64,000 nucleotides of DNA from Streptomyces tagetis (lineage in GTDB: Bacteria; Actinomycetota; Actinomycetes; Streptomycetales; Streptomycetaceae): positions 620,001 to 684,000 of the forward strand of contig NZ_JAGPNL010000001.1 in assembly GCF_018069565.1 (NCBI RefSeq). The letters are read 5' to 3'. The translations under genes and the position numbers were made by a program. The first letter of the stretch is position 1. Every line of letters starts with the position of its first letter. The notes beneath the pieces were generated by a model, which saw only the letters and a list, made by a program, of their open reading frames with translations, did no database searches and was not told the origin of the DNA. Shown piece by piece: positions 1 through 10,069 of the stretch.

Positions 1-282
1 CACGGTGATCAGCAGACAGGCCGGCCAGGCGTACCGGTGCAGACCGAAGCTCGCGACCACGTCCGGCCGGGCTCGCTGCCCGTAGTCCCGCAGCACCTGG
101 GCGTCGTCCCAGGCCAGGAAGGACTCCAGGACCGCCCCGCCCGCCGCGAGCCCCCCGGCCGGCGTCCAGCCGCCGCCCGTCGGGAGCCCGTCCCCCGCGG
201 CCGGCTCCGTCACGGCCAGTCCCGGCAGCACCTGCGACAGGCGCGCGTACGACTCCGCGACGGCCGAGCGGGGGCGAGGCAT
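1..282 (-). CDS. FhuF-like (2Fe-2S) siderophore-iron reductase, 3' part missing
   Basis: The gene runs off the left edge, and only the first 94 codons are present. The start is the ATG at 282; the protein opens MPRPRSAVAESYARLSQVLPG. The fragment ends in RYAWPACLLITV, a pattern I associate with Streptomyces (2Fe-2S)-binding FhuF-like proteins, which reduce ferric siderophore in the cytoplasm. The C-terminal cysteines that would bind the cluster lie outside the window, so the family call rests on the N-terminal half. An iron box about 60 bp upstream supports an iron-uptake role and suggests repression when iron is plentiful. Confidence 0.6.
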   Translation of the reverse strand, partial: MPRPRSAVAESYARLSQVLPGLAVTEPAAGDGLPTGGGWTPAGGLAAGGAVLESFLAWDDAQVLRDYGQRARPDVVASFGLHRYAWPACLLITV

Positions 283-339
283 GGGGGACCACCGATCCAC
301 GTCAGGGCTGCGGAGCAAGGGACACCACGACGGACAGTC

Positions 340-358
340 AGAGGTAAGCCTTACCTTA
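340..358 (-). promoter_or_regulatory. Iron box (DmdR1/IdeR-type operator)
   Basis: Read on the minus strand, the 19 bases are TAAGGTAAGGCTTACCTCT. They match the actinobacterial iron-box consensus TTAGGTTAGGCTCACCTAA at about 14 of 19 positions, with the GGTAAGGCTTACC core intact. The site lies upstream of the FhuF-like gene starting at 282 and fits DmdR1/IdeR repression. It is about 118 bp from the divergent GntR gene, so control of that gene is possible but not shown. Confidence 0.75.
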
Positions 359-475
359 CCGACAATCCGTGCGATGTGAAGAGACGGGGCCCGTGCCCTT
401 ATCGTGCTTGACGCAGGAGAGACAACCCGCCGTAATGACCCCAAGTACCGAAACGTCCGTTCACAGGAGGACGCC

Positions 476-1303
476 GTGAAGCCGAGCGCGCAGCTCCCCG
501 CCCCGCCGGGGACCGAGCGGAGCCGCACCCCGGCACCGGCCCGGGTCCCCGCCCAGCCCGGCGCCGCGGACCGCCACCCGGTCCGCCGCCGTGAGGAGGG
601 CGCCGAGGACCCGTCGGACGGCGCCGCCCGCGGCGAACACGTCCACGCGGAACCCCCGCTGCCCGCCCCGCGCGCCCCGGTCCGGCGCTCCTCCGTGCGC
701 GGACAGGTCCTCGCCGCCCTGCGCACCGCGCTCACCGCCGGCGAACTGCGCCCCGGCGAGGTCTACTCGGCGCCCGCGCTCGGCGAACGGTTCGGCGTCT
801 CGGCCACCCCCGTGCGCGAGGCGATGCAGCAACTCGCCCTGGAGGGCGCCGTCGAGGTGGTGCCCAACCGGGGCTTCCGCGTCGTCCGCCGCGGTGCCCG
901 GGAGCTGGCCGAACTCGCCGAGGTCCGCGCCCTGATCGAGGTCCCCGTCCTGCTGCGGCTGGCCCGGACCGTGCCCGCCGAACGCTGGGCCGAACTGCGC
1001 CCGCTCGCCGAGGCCACCGTCCGGGCCGCCCTGGCCGGCTGCCCGGTCGCCTACGCCGAGTCCGACCGCGCCTTCCACCACGCCGTCCTCGCCCTGACCG
1101 GCAACGAGCAGCTCGTCCGCATCGCCGCCGACCTGCACCGCCGCGCCCAGTGGCCACCCGCGGGCACCCCCACGGCCCGCGGCCGGGCCGACCTGATCGC
1201 CGACGCCCACCAGCACACGGCCCTGCTGGACGCGCTCGTCACCGGCGACACGGAACTGGTACGCGCCCTGGCCGGCGACCACTTCGGCGCCGCCACGCCC
1301 TGA
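476..1303 (+). CDS. GntR-family (FadR/FCD) transcriptional regulator
   Basis: A DNA-binding repressor of 275 residues. I chose the GTG at 476 because AGGAGG (465-470) sits five bases before it. Residues 1-70 are Pro/Arg/Ala-rich and probably disordered. A winged helix-turn-helix follows, with the GntR signatures GEVYSAPALGERFGVSATPVREA and LEGAVEVVPNRGFRV split across two helices. The C-terminal FCD ligand-binding domain includes ESDRAFHHAVLALTGN, whose histidines and aspartate usually hold a metal. The ligand is unknown. It is divergent from the iron-regulated gene and is followed by a strong bidirectional hairpin. Confidence 0.85.
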   Translation: MKPSAQLPAPPGTERSRTPAPARVPAQPGAADRHPVRRREEGAEDPSDGAARGEHVHAEPPLPAPRAPVRRSSVRGQVLAALRTALTAGELRPGEVYSAPALGERFGVSATPVREAMQQLALEGAVEVVPNRGFRVVRRGARELAELAEVRALIEVPVLLRLARTVPAERWAELRPLAEATVRAALAGCPVAYAESDRAFHHAVLALTGNEQLVRIAADLHRRAQWPPAGTPTARGRADLIADAHQHTALLDALVTGDTELVRALAGDHFGAATP

Positions 1304-1332
1304 CCCCTCCCGCCGGCCGGTCCCCGGCGACG

Positions 1333-1377
1333 GCGAAGGCCGCGGCCGGCCCCGGAGGGCACGACCGCGGCCTTCGC
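1333..1377. terminator. Bidirectional terminator hairpin
   Basis: A perfect 13-bp inverted repeat (GCGAAGGCCGCGG and CCGCGGCCTTCGC) around a 19-base loop. It lies between the convergent gntR and secDF genes, so it can end both transcripts. Confidence 0.75.
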
Positions 1378-1395
1378 GTCGCGGACGCCGGTCCG

Positions 1396-3789
<2,394 letters not shown>

Positions 3790-3840
3790 GGCGGCGGCCT
3801 GCGCGGCCGGGGCGGAGTTGGGGGGAAGGGACGGGGTCTC

Positions 3841-4461
3841 TCAGATGCCGGAGGAAACGGGAGGCGCGCGCCCGCGGTCGTGGGCGGACCGGCCGGGGGA
3901 GACCGGCGCCGGGACGGAGGCGGCCGAACTGCGGCCGTGGACGGCGCGGGTGGTGCCGCCCGGGTGGCGGGCGACGGTCGCGTGGTGCTCGGGCGGGGCC
4001 GGGCGCTCCACGAGCTGGTCGTGCCGGGGACGGGCCTGCGCGCCGCAGGTGGCGGTGCAGCCGTCGTCGGGGTGGTAGCCGCTGTCCGGGCGGGGCACCG
4101 CCGTCGACGAGTGCGCGGGAAGCGGACCGCCGGGGGCGACCCGGGCACCGGCCTGGGGCCAGGAGGGGAGCAGGGTCAGCAGGACGGCGAGCAGCGTGCC
4201 GACGGCGGCGAACACCGGCGCGGCCACGGCGAGCCCCCGGCCGCGCCCCCGCGCCCGCCCGGCCGCCGGGCGCGCGGCGGCGCCGTCCCGCCACGGGAGC
4301 GGCAAGGCGGCGTACACCACGGGCCGGCCGCCCCGAGGCGAGACCGGGGCCCCCGCCGCACCCGGTTGCGGCCCGCGCCGGGCCGCCGGAAGAGAGGCGT
4401 GCGCACCCGTCGCCGAGGGTCCCGGACGTGCCGGGATCGGGACCCTGGGTACGGGGCGCAT
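3841..4461 (-). CDS. Hypothetical single-pass membrane protein, Pro/Arg/Ala-rich
   Basis: A 206-residue protein I do not recognise. Residues 1-70 are rich in Pro, Arg and Gly. One clear hydrophobic segment (LAVAAPVFAAVGTLLAVLL, about residues 76-95) is followed by a polar tail containing CTATC and many His and Pro residues. This topology suggests a membrane-anchored protein with an extracytoplasmic tail. It lies between secDF and the response regulator on the same strand, with codon use typical of the region. The ATG at 4461 is assumed. Overlapping frames are also open, so existence of the protein is likely but not certain. Confidence 0.5.
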   Translation of the reverse strand: MRPVPRVPIPARPGPSATGAHASLPAARRGPQPGAAGAPVSPRGGRPVVYAALPLPWRDGAAARPAAGRARGRGRGLAVAAPVFAAVGTLLAVLLTLLPSWPQAGARVAPGGPLPAHSSTAVPRPDSGYHPDDGCTATCGAQARPRHDQLVERPAPPEHHATVARHPGGTTRAVHGRSSAASVPAPVSPGRSAHDRGRAPPVSSGI

Positions 4462-4509
4462 GGTGCGTCCCCCTTCGTGGTGGGTGCGCGGGCGGGTGGC
4501 GGACGGAAA

Positions 4510-4550
4510 CCCGGGGCTCTGGCCGGGGAGTGGAAGGCCAGGGCCCCGGG
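4510..4550 (-). terminator. Terminator hairpin after the response regulator
   Basis: A 15-bp inverted repeat with one mismatch (CCCGGGGCTCTGGCC and GGCCAGGGCCCCGGG) starts 22 bases past the stop of the two-component operon, on the same strand. Confidence 0.6.
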
Positions 4551-4571
4551 CGGTTCGGGGCGGGTGGGGGG

Positions 4572-5309
4572 TCAGGCCTCGATCAGGCCGGCCCGGATGG
4601 CGTAGCGGGTCAGTTCCAGCCGGTCCCGCAGCCCCAGCTTCTGGAGCAGGTTGGCGCGGTGCCGCTGGACGGTCTTGATGCTGATGAAGAGGATCTCCGC
4701 GATCTCCTTCGAGGAGTGGCCCTCCGCGACGAGCTTCAGGACTTCCTCCTCGCGGGGCGTCAGGATGTGGTCGGCGCTCTCCTCACCGTGGCGCACCCGG
4801 TCCAGGTAGTTGCGGATGAGCGCGGTGACCGCACCAGGGTAGAGGAAGGGTTCGTCGCGCATGGCGGCCCGGCAGGCGGCCACCAGATCCCGGTCGGCGA
4901 CCGATTTCAGGACGTATCCGCACGCGCCCGACTTCAGCGCCTGGAAGAGGTACTGCTCGTTGTCGTGCATCGTCAGCATCAGGATGCGCAGGTCCGGTTT
5001 GAGCGCGGACAGCTCCCGCGCCGCCTGGAGGCCGGTCAGCCGGGGCATGGCGATGTCCAGGACGGCGAGGTCCACGGTGTGGGCGCGGGCCATCTCGATG
5101 GCCTCCGCGCCGTCCCCGGCCTCGGCGACCACTTCGAGGTCCGGCTCGCGGTCGAGGATGAGGCGCACGCCGCGGCGCACCAGCGCGTGGTCGTCGGCGA
5201 GCAGAATCCGGATACGGGCCGGACCGGCCGCGGACGGATCGGACGCGGACGCCTCGGGGGAGCCGGCCGCACCGGACGGGGTCGGCTCGGACAGGGACGG
5301 GTCGGGCAT
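4572..5309 (-). CDS. NarL/FixJ-family response regulator
   Basis: A 245-residue transcription factor phosphorylated by the kinase encoded just upstream. A 30-residue low-complexity leader precedes the receiver domain (residues 33-150): acidic pocket D39/D40, phospho-acceptor D85 in VLDIAMPR, and K in YVLKS. The C-terminal LuxR helix-turn-helix reads LTPREEEVLKLVAEGHSSKEIAE. The ATG at 5309 lies two bases after the kinase stop, so the two are co-transcribed and probably translationally coupled. The target genes are not evident. The order secDF, regulator, kinase, DksA pair matches my memory of the S. coelicolor SCO6160-6166 region. Confidence 0.9.
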   Translation of the reverse strand: MPDPSLSEPTPSGAAGSPEASASDPSAAGPARIRILLADDHALVRRGVRLILDREPDLEVVAEAGDGAEAIEMARAHTVDLAVLDIAMPRLTGLQAARELSALKPDLRILMLTMHDNEQYLFQALKSGACGYVLKSVADRDLVAACRAAMRDEPFLYPGAVTALIRNYLDRVRHGEESADHILTPREEEVLKLVAEGHSSKEIAEILFISIKTVQRHRANLLQKLGLRDRLELTRYAIRAGLIEA

Positions 5310-5311
5310 GG

Positions 5312-6265
5312 TCAGGGCTGCTTCCTCGGTACGGGTGCGGTGAGCCGGACCCGGGTGCCGGCGCCGGGTGCCGAAAGGATGTCGAGGGAGGCCCCTATGA
5401 GCAGGGCCCGTTCGCGCATGCCGCGGATTCCGGCGCCCTCGCACGCCGCCTCGATGCCGCGGCCGTCGTCGGCGATGGACAGCTCCACCCCGCCCTCGGC
5501 ACGGGTGAGGCTCACCTCCAGCCGTTCGGCGTCCGCGTGACGCGCGGCGTTGGTCAGACCTTCCTGGGTCACACGGTAGAGGACCAGCTCGGTCTCGTGG
5601 TCCAGCGCGGGCAGGTCGGACGCGAAACGGCGGACCACCCTCAGCCCCGTGTGCGTGGCGAAGTCGTGCGTCAGCGAGGTCAGGGCGCTGATCAGGCCGA
5701 GGTCGTCCAGCACCCCCGGGCGCAGCCGGCGCACCAGGCGGCGGACGTCGTCCAGGCTCTCCCGGGTGATCTCCTGCGCCTGGTGGAGTTCCCCGCGCAG
5801 CGGCTCCCCGGCCTCGTCCGCGGAACGCCCCAGCACCAGCAGGATCGCGGTCATGCTCTGCCCGACCTCGTCGTGCAGCTCCTGCGCGATGCGGCGCCGT
5901 TCGGCCTCCTGCGCCAGCAGCACCCGGGCACTGCTCGTGGCCCGCTCGTGCTCCAGCCGGTCCAGCATGGCGTTGAAGGTACGGATCAGCTCCGGCACCT
6001 CGCCGCCGCCCGCGACCGGCAGCCGCTGGCCCGGACGCAGCAGGTCGACCGTGTTCATCAGCTTCGTCAGCCGGTCCAGCGGGGACAGGCCCCAGCGCAA
6101 CAGGGCCGCGTTGGCCACCAGCATGATCCCCATGCCGACCACGAGGATCACGGCCTCGGTCAGCACCACCGGGACGGAGACGGTCACCGGCGCCCACAGC
6201 AGCAGGGCCGTGGCCGAGCCGAGGACCACCGCGTTGAGACCGAAGATCCGCCAGAACAGGGACAC
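5312..6265 (-). CDS. NarX/UhpB-type sensor histidine kinase
   Basis: A membrane kinase of 317 residues from the GTG at 6265, chosen because AAGGAGG lies about ten bases upstream; an in-frame ATG at 6304 is the alternative. Two hydrophobic segments (NAVVLGSATALLLWA and VLTEAVILVVGMGIMLVANA) are followed by a HAMP-like linker (LSPLDRLTKLMNTVD). The HisKA_3 box has the phospho-accepting His in RRRIAQELHDEVGQSM. The HATPase domain shows the N box (EGLTNAARHADA) and G1 box (DDGRGIEA). There is almost no extracytoplasmic loop, so it probably senses a membrane or cytoplasmic signal. It is first in the operon with the NarL regulator. Confidence 0.9.
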   Translation of the reverse strand: MSLFWRIFGLNAVVLGSATALLLWAPVTVSVPVVLTEAVILVVGMGIMLVANAALLRWGLSPLDRLTKLMNTVDLLRPGQRLPVAGGGEVPELIRTFNAMLDRLEHERATSSARVLLAQEAERRRIAQELHDEVGQSMTAILLVLGRSADEAGEPLRGELHQAQEITRESLDDVRRLVRRLRPGVLDDLGLISALTSLTHDFATHTGLRVVRRFASDLPALDHETELVLYRVTQEGLTNAARHADAERLEVSLTRAEGGVELSIADDGRGIEAACEGAGIRGMRERALLIGASLDILSAPGAGTRVRLTAPVPRKQP

Positions 6266-6642
6266 CGGGGGTACGCCTCCTTCCACGACCTGGTACGCCT
6301 CCACTGTCGGTCATCGCGCACCCCGGCGGGGAGCTGCGGTCCTCGATCACGACCGAGCCGACGACCACCTTGCACGTCCCCCCGCGCGAGGTCGATGGGG
6401 CACGGCCCCCATTTCGGGGGTGCCGCATACCCATACCACCTCGCCGCCCCGGGCGCAGTGGATGCTCCGCCCCCGCACAAATGGGGCCTGCGCCCGATGG
6501 GAATCCGCGCGGCCGTCGTCCAGGGTTGAAGATGTCCGGTCCGTATCGGCTCCGGCACCCCGACGCGTCCCCGGGCCCCCTCCCAAGAGCCCGGGGCCTG
6601 ACGCGTACCCACTTTCCGTTTCTCCTGAGAGAAGGACTCACC
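6266..6642. promoter_or_regulatory. Divergent promoter region between the kinase and the DksA-like gene
   Basis: 377 bases with no supported gene. It must hold divergent promoters. A short hairpin (GGCAC..CCCCC ATTTC GGGGG..TGCC, about 6404-6433) and recurring ATGGGGC/CCCAT words are visible near 6395-6510. No consensus sigma site stood out. Confidence 0.4.
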
Positions 6643-6975
6643 GTGTCGCTCGACGCCTCCCGCCTCGAACCCCGCCCCGAGCGGCTGACCGCCGACGAAG
6701 CCCGCCGCCGCCTCGAACACGCGCGGGACACCCGCATGACCCAGATCCAGGCGCTCGGCGGGAACTCCGGCGCCCTGTCGGTGGACGACCAGCTCATGTC
6801 CGCCCAGCGGGACGCCATCGAGCGGGTGCTCAAGGAGATCGAGGAGGCGTTCGCGCGCGTCGAGGACGGCACCTACGGCACCTGCCTCGGCTGCGGCAAG
6901 CCGGTCCCGGGCGAGCGCCTGGAGATCCTGCCCTACACGCGGTACTGCGTCGGCTGCCAGCGCCGCGCCACCTGA
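6643..6975 (+). CDS. DksA/TraR-family zinc-finger protein (copy 1)
   Basis: A 110-residue protein of the family that binds the secondary channel of RNA polymerase. A helical, coiled-coil-like N-terminal half (residues 15-75, many Arg/Glu) leads to the zinc finger, with C81, C84, C102 and C105 as two CxxC pairs in GTCLGCGKPVPG and YCVGCQ. The GTG at 6643 has GAAGGA seven bases upstream and lies in frame. A second, diverged copy follows 59 bases later, and a MreB-like gene overlaps that copy, so the three are probably one operon. Whether it responds to ppGpp cannot be read from sequence. Confidence 0.88.
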   Translation: MSLDASRLEPRPERLTADEARRRLEHARDTRMTQIQALGGNSGALSVDDQLMSAQRDAIERVLKEIEEAFARVEDGTYGTCLGCGKPVPGERLEILPYTRYCVGCQRRAT

Positions 6976-7034
6976 GCGCGCTCCGTCCCGCCTGCCTCTC
7001 CCGCCCTGCCCTGCCCTGCCCAAGGGGTGACGTG

Positions 7035-7403
7035 GTGAACAACCAGATCATCGGCGACCTCGACACGCGTCTGTCGCCCGAGGACCTCGCCGCACTCCAG
7101 GAGAACCTGCACGAGCAGCGGCTGTTCCGCCGGGAACAGTTGCGGCAGATCGCGAGCCTCCCGTCCCGGGCCGACGAACTGATCCAGCGGCGCTCCGCCG
7201 CGCAGACCGAGGTCCGGGTCAAACTCGCGGCCTCCGCGCGCATGGTCCTCGCCGACGTGGAAGCGGCCCTCACCCGCCTGGCCGAGGGCCGTTACGGCGC
7301 CTGCCACCTGTGCCGGCGCCCCATCGACCGCGACCGCCTGATGATCGTGCCGCAGGCCCGCTACTGCTCCCGCTGCCAGCAGGTGCGGGAGGCCGGACGA
7401 TGA
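7035..7403 (+). CDS. DksA/TraR-family zinc-finger protein (copy 2)
   Basis: A 122-residue paralogue of the preceding gene. The long helical N-terminus (LSPEDLAALQENLHEQRLF and onward) precedes a zinc finger with the cysteines in GACHLCRRPI and YCSRCQQ. Tandem GTG codons at 7032 and 7035 are both possible starts; the second leaves better spacing from AAGGGG (7022-7027). Its TGA overlaps the ATG of the MreB-like gene (ATGA at 7400), indicating translational coupling. The two paralogues differ mostly in the helical arm, so they may act at different promoters. Confidence 0.87.
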   Translation: MNNQIIGDLDTRLSPEDLAALQENLHEQRLFRREQLRQIASLPSRADELIQRRSAAQTEVRVKLAASARMVLADVEAALTRLAEGRYGACHLCRRPIDRDRLMIVPQARYCSRCQQVREAGR

Positions 7404-8227
7404 CCGTGATCCGCAGCCCCCGGTCCGGCCGCGCCCGGACCCGGCCCTGGCCCCTGCAACGCCAGTACACCGGGGTCGCCCTCGACATGGGCAGCGCCCG
7501 CACCCGCGCCTGGGTGGCCGGCCGCGGCATGATCCTCGACGTGCCGACGGTGACCTTCCCGGGCGCGGGGGCGGTCTATCCGATCCAGCGCGGCTCCATC
7601 GTCGACACCCAGGGCACCGCCCGCATGCTCGACCGGCTCCTCGGCCACCGCCTGCCCCGCTTCAGCCGGCCCCTGATCGTGGTGACCGCGCCCGTCCTGG
7701 ACGGCTACGCCTTCCGCACCGAGGCCCGTACGGCGGTGGAGGTGCTGCGCCCGCGCACCGTGCTGACCGTGCCCAGCGCCCGCGCCGTCGCCCTCGCGGC
7801 GGGCGCGGACCTGTCCCGGCCGCTGCTCGTGATCGACATCGGCGCCCATCTGACCGAGGTGGTGCTGCTGGTGGACGGCGCCGTCTTCGACGCCCGCCGC
7901 ACCGCGCTGGGCACCGGCGACCTCGACGACGCGATCACGGCCGCGCGGATCGCCGAGGCGGTCGTCGAGATGGTCACCTCGATGCGGCGCCAGGACGGCA
8001 CCTCGCTCACCCTCGACGCGCTCGGCCGCGGTCCCCTGCTGGCGGGCGGGGGAGCGCTGCGGCCCGAGATCACCTGCCACCTCACCGGCGGGCTGCACGC
8101 CCCGCTGCGGGCCGTGCCCGCGCCGCACACCGCCGCGGTGCGCGGCGCCGCCAAGCTCCTGGAGGCCGTGCACACCCGCGCCATCGCCGCGGACCCGGAG
8201 CCGCCGGACCACCCCCGGCGCCGCTGA
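7400..8227 (+). CDS. Short MreB/actin-like ATPase
   Basis: A 275-residue actin-fold protein. The phosphate-1 loop is LDMGSARTRAWV, phosphate-2 is VIDIGAHLTEVVLLVDG, and the adenosine loop is LLAGGGAL. MreB proteins are near 340 residues. The shortfall falls between the two phosphate loops, where subdomains IB and IIB would be. I recall an S. coelicolor homologue (SCO6166) described as an MreB-like protein missing these subdomains. Polymer formation is therefore doubtful. It overlaps the second DksA-like gene by four bases, an odd partner for a cytoskeletal protein. Confidence 0.8.
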   Translation: MTVIRSPRSGRARTRPWPLQRQYTGVALDMGSARTRAWVAGRGMILDVPTVTFPGAGAVYPIQRGSIVDTQGTARMLDRLLGHRLPRFSRPLIVVTAPVLDGYAFRTEARTAVEVLRPRTVLTVPSARAVALAAGADLSRPLLVIDIGAHLTEVVLLVDGAVFDARRTALGTGDLDDAITAARIAEAVVEMVTSMRRQDGTSLTLDALGRGPLLAGGGALRPEITCHLTGGLHAPLRAVPAPHTAAVRGAAKLLEAVHTRAIAADPEPPDHPRRR

Positions 8228-8382
8228 CCCGCCCCGCCCGGTACGGCACCGGCGACCCGCCCGCCGTACCGGCCCGCTACCGCCCCCGTCCCCCCGCTCC
8301 GCCGTCGGCGTCCCCTCCGGGCACCGGCGGCGGAGCACCACACCCAGACCCTCCGGCTGCCCCGACCGTGAAGGAGGCGCAC

Positions 8383-9015
8383 GTGGCCGGCGACACATCG
8401 CACGCACCGCCGCCCCCGGACCGCCGGGGAGACCGCCCGCACCCGCTGCTATGGCGGTGGCGGCGCAATCCCCTGCGCCGGCCCAGCGACCGGCTCCAGG
8501 CGTGGATCGCCCTCGGCCTGGCGCTGGCCGTGCTGGTGGCGGCGCCGCTCGCCGCCTCTGCCGCCGGCGACGCGGCCCACCGGCACTACCGGGGCACCGC
8601 CGAGCACCAGGAGCGGACCCGCGCCCACGTGCCCGCCGTCCTCGTCCACGACACACCCCGCCACCCCGAGCCCGGCTCGCCCGAGGCGAGGGAGAGCCGG
8701 TATCCGGTGACCGTCCGCTTCACCGGCCCCGACGGCGAGACCCGTACCGGCACCGCCGAGGTGGAGCCGGGGCTCACCGCCGGGAACACGGTCCACGTGT
8801 GGACCGACGCGCGCGGCACCATCACCGAACCGCCGCTGGGCGCCGGGGAGATCCGCAGCCGCGCCATGGGCTGGGCGATCCTCGCCCTCCTGGCCGTGGT
8901 GCTGAGCGGCCTCGCCGCGTACGGGATCGGCGGGCGGATGCTGCACCGCCGCAACCTCGCCGGGTGGGACACCGACTGGGCCGCCACCGAGCCCCGTTGG
9001 AGCCGCTTCCCCTGA
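8383..9015 (+). CDS. Rv1733c-like two-helix membrane protein
   Basis: A 210-residue protein with a proline-rich start, one membrane helix near residues 40-65 (WIALGLALAVLVAAPLAASA), an extracytoplasmic domain of about 95 residues, and a second helix near residues 165-185 (WAILALLAVVLSGLAAYGI). The tail GWDTDWAATEPRW is typical of a widespread Streptomyces membrane family related to mycobacterial Rv1733c, whose role is unknown. The GTG at 8383 has AAGGAGG (8371-8377) five bases upstream, so I preferred it to the in-frame GTG at 8368. Confidence 0.8.
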   Translation: MAGDTSHAPPPPDRRGDRPHPLLWRWRRNPLRRPSDRLQAWIALGLALAVLVAAPLAASAAGDAAHRHYRGTAEHQERTRAHVPAVLVHDTPRHPEPGSPEARESRYPVTVRFTGPDGETRTGTAEVEPGLTAGNTVHVWTDARGTITEPPLGAGEIRSRAMGWAILALLAVVLSGLAAYGIGGRMLHRRNLAGWDTDWAATEPRWSRFP

Positions 9016-9128
9016 CGTGAACCGGCCGCACCCGCACCCGCACCCGCGCCCCGCACCCGCGACCCGGCCGACGACGGGACGAGGGCCCTGCGCCGGTCCC
9101 TCCCCCGGACCCCCGCCCGCGGACCCGC

Positions 9129-9917
9129 CTACGCCGTCGCCGCCCCCGTGGCCGGCGGGGCCAGATGGCGGGCCAGCCACGTCGGCACCCCGCCGAGCAG
9201 GCGGAACAGCCGCCGCGCCTCCTCCCGCAGCCGCGACGCCTCCGGCTCGGTCTCCGCGTCCGCGAGCGACACCAGCGCGGGCGCCGTGCCGACCAGGTAC
9301 CCCAGTTCCTCGCGCAGCCGCAGCGACTCGGCGAAGCCGTCCCGGGCCTCGGCCAGTTCGCCCTCCCGCAGCGCCAGCCCGGCCAGGTGGCGCCAGGTGA
9401 AGGACTGGAGCAGCGGATCGTCCTGGGAGAGCGCCGCCGCGTGCGCCCGCCGGTACGCGGCCCGCGCCGCCTGCGGGGAGCGCGTCACGTTCTCCGCGAG
9501 CAGGCCCCGCCGGAAGTCCAGCACCGCCCGCTCCCGCGCCCCCGGCGCGATCAGCGCCGCCGCCCGGCCCAGCGCGGCCCGCGCCTCGTCGGCCCGGTCC
9601 CGTACGCCGTGCACGGTGGCGGCGTAGGCGAGTTGCCCGCGTTCGCAGGCGGCGGCGCCGCGCTCGTCGTCGGTGTCGGCCAGCGCCTCGGCGGTGCGCA
9701 GCGCCTCCTCCGCCTCGGCCCAGCCCTGCTCGGTGTAGAGGCACCGCTCCACCAGGAGCGCGGTGCGCTGGAGCGCCGCGGCGGCGGTCGCGGGCCGCAG
9801 CAGTTCGGCGGCGTCGGCCCAGCAGGCGCGCGAGCGCAGCCGCCATACCGCGGTCTGGAGCGGATCGTCCCCACCGGTCGTTCCCGAACCAGCACCAGCC
9901 ATGGCGGAGTCCGCCAC
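9129..9917 (-). CDS. Alpha-helical TPR-like hypothetical protein
   Basis: A 262-residue soluble protein made almost entirely of Ala/Leu/Arg/Glu helices. Repeats resembling tetratricopeptide pairs are visible, such as GWAEAEEALRTAEALAD and SPQAARAAYRRAHAAALSQD. Such folds bind partner proteins; no catalytic motif is seen. The GTG at 9917 has GGGAGG five bases upstream. It stands alone between two convergent or divergent neighbours, and its upstream region carries a perfect AT-rich palindrome at 10000-10013. Confidence 0.7.
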   Translation of the reverse strand: MADSAMAGAGSGTTGGDDPLQTAVWRLRSRACWADAAELLRPATAAAALQRTALLVERCLYTEQGWAEAEEALRTAEALADTDDERGAAACERGQLAYAATVHGVRDRADEARAALGRAAALIAPGARERAVLDFRRGLLAENVTRSPQAARAAYRRAHAAALSQDDPLLQSFTWRHLAGLALREGELAEARDGFAESLRLREELGYLVGTAPALVSLADAETEPEASRLREEARRLFRLLGGVPTWLARHLAPPATGAATA

Positions 9918-9999
9918 ATCGCCCTCCCAAGCACGCCGTCGAGCCGTCGAGTGGTGGCGGCATCTCAGCATGGATCACCGGGCCCGGCCAAGAGGATGG

Positions 10000-10013
10000 G
10001 TGAAAATTTTCAC
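10000..10013. promoter_or_regulatory. Perfect 14-bp palindrome GTGAAAATTTTCAC
   Basis: A self-complementary AT-rich site in very GC-rich DNA, 83 bases upstream of the TPR-like gene and about 57 bases past the end of the PucR gene. It resembles a repressor operator. It is not a Zur box, which would have a 15-bp TGAAAATGATTTTCA form. Confidence 0.55.
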
Positions 10014-10069
10014 AAAGTCGTGGGACTTCCGGCCACCCCGGACGACGGCGGAACGGGCCGCCGCGCGGC

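Noticed and set aside
10000..10013. Zur box reading of GTGAAAATTTTCAC
   Set aside because: The three central bases of the 15-bp Zur consensus are missing and the downstream gene has no metal link.
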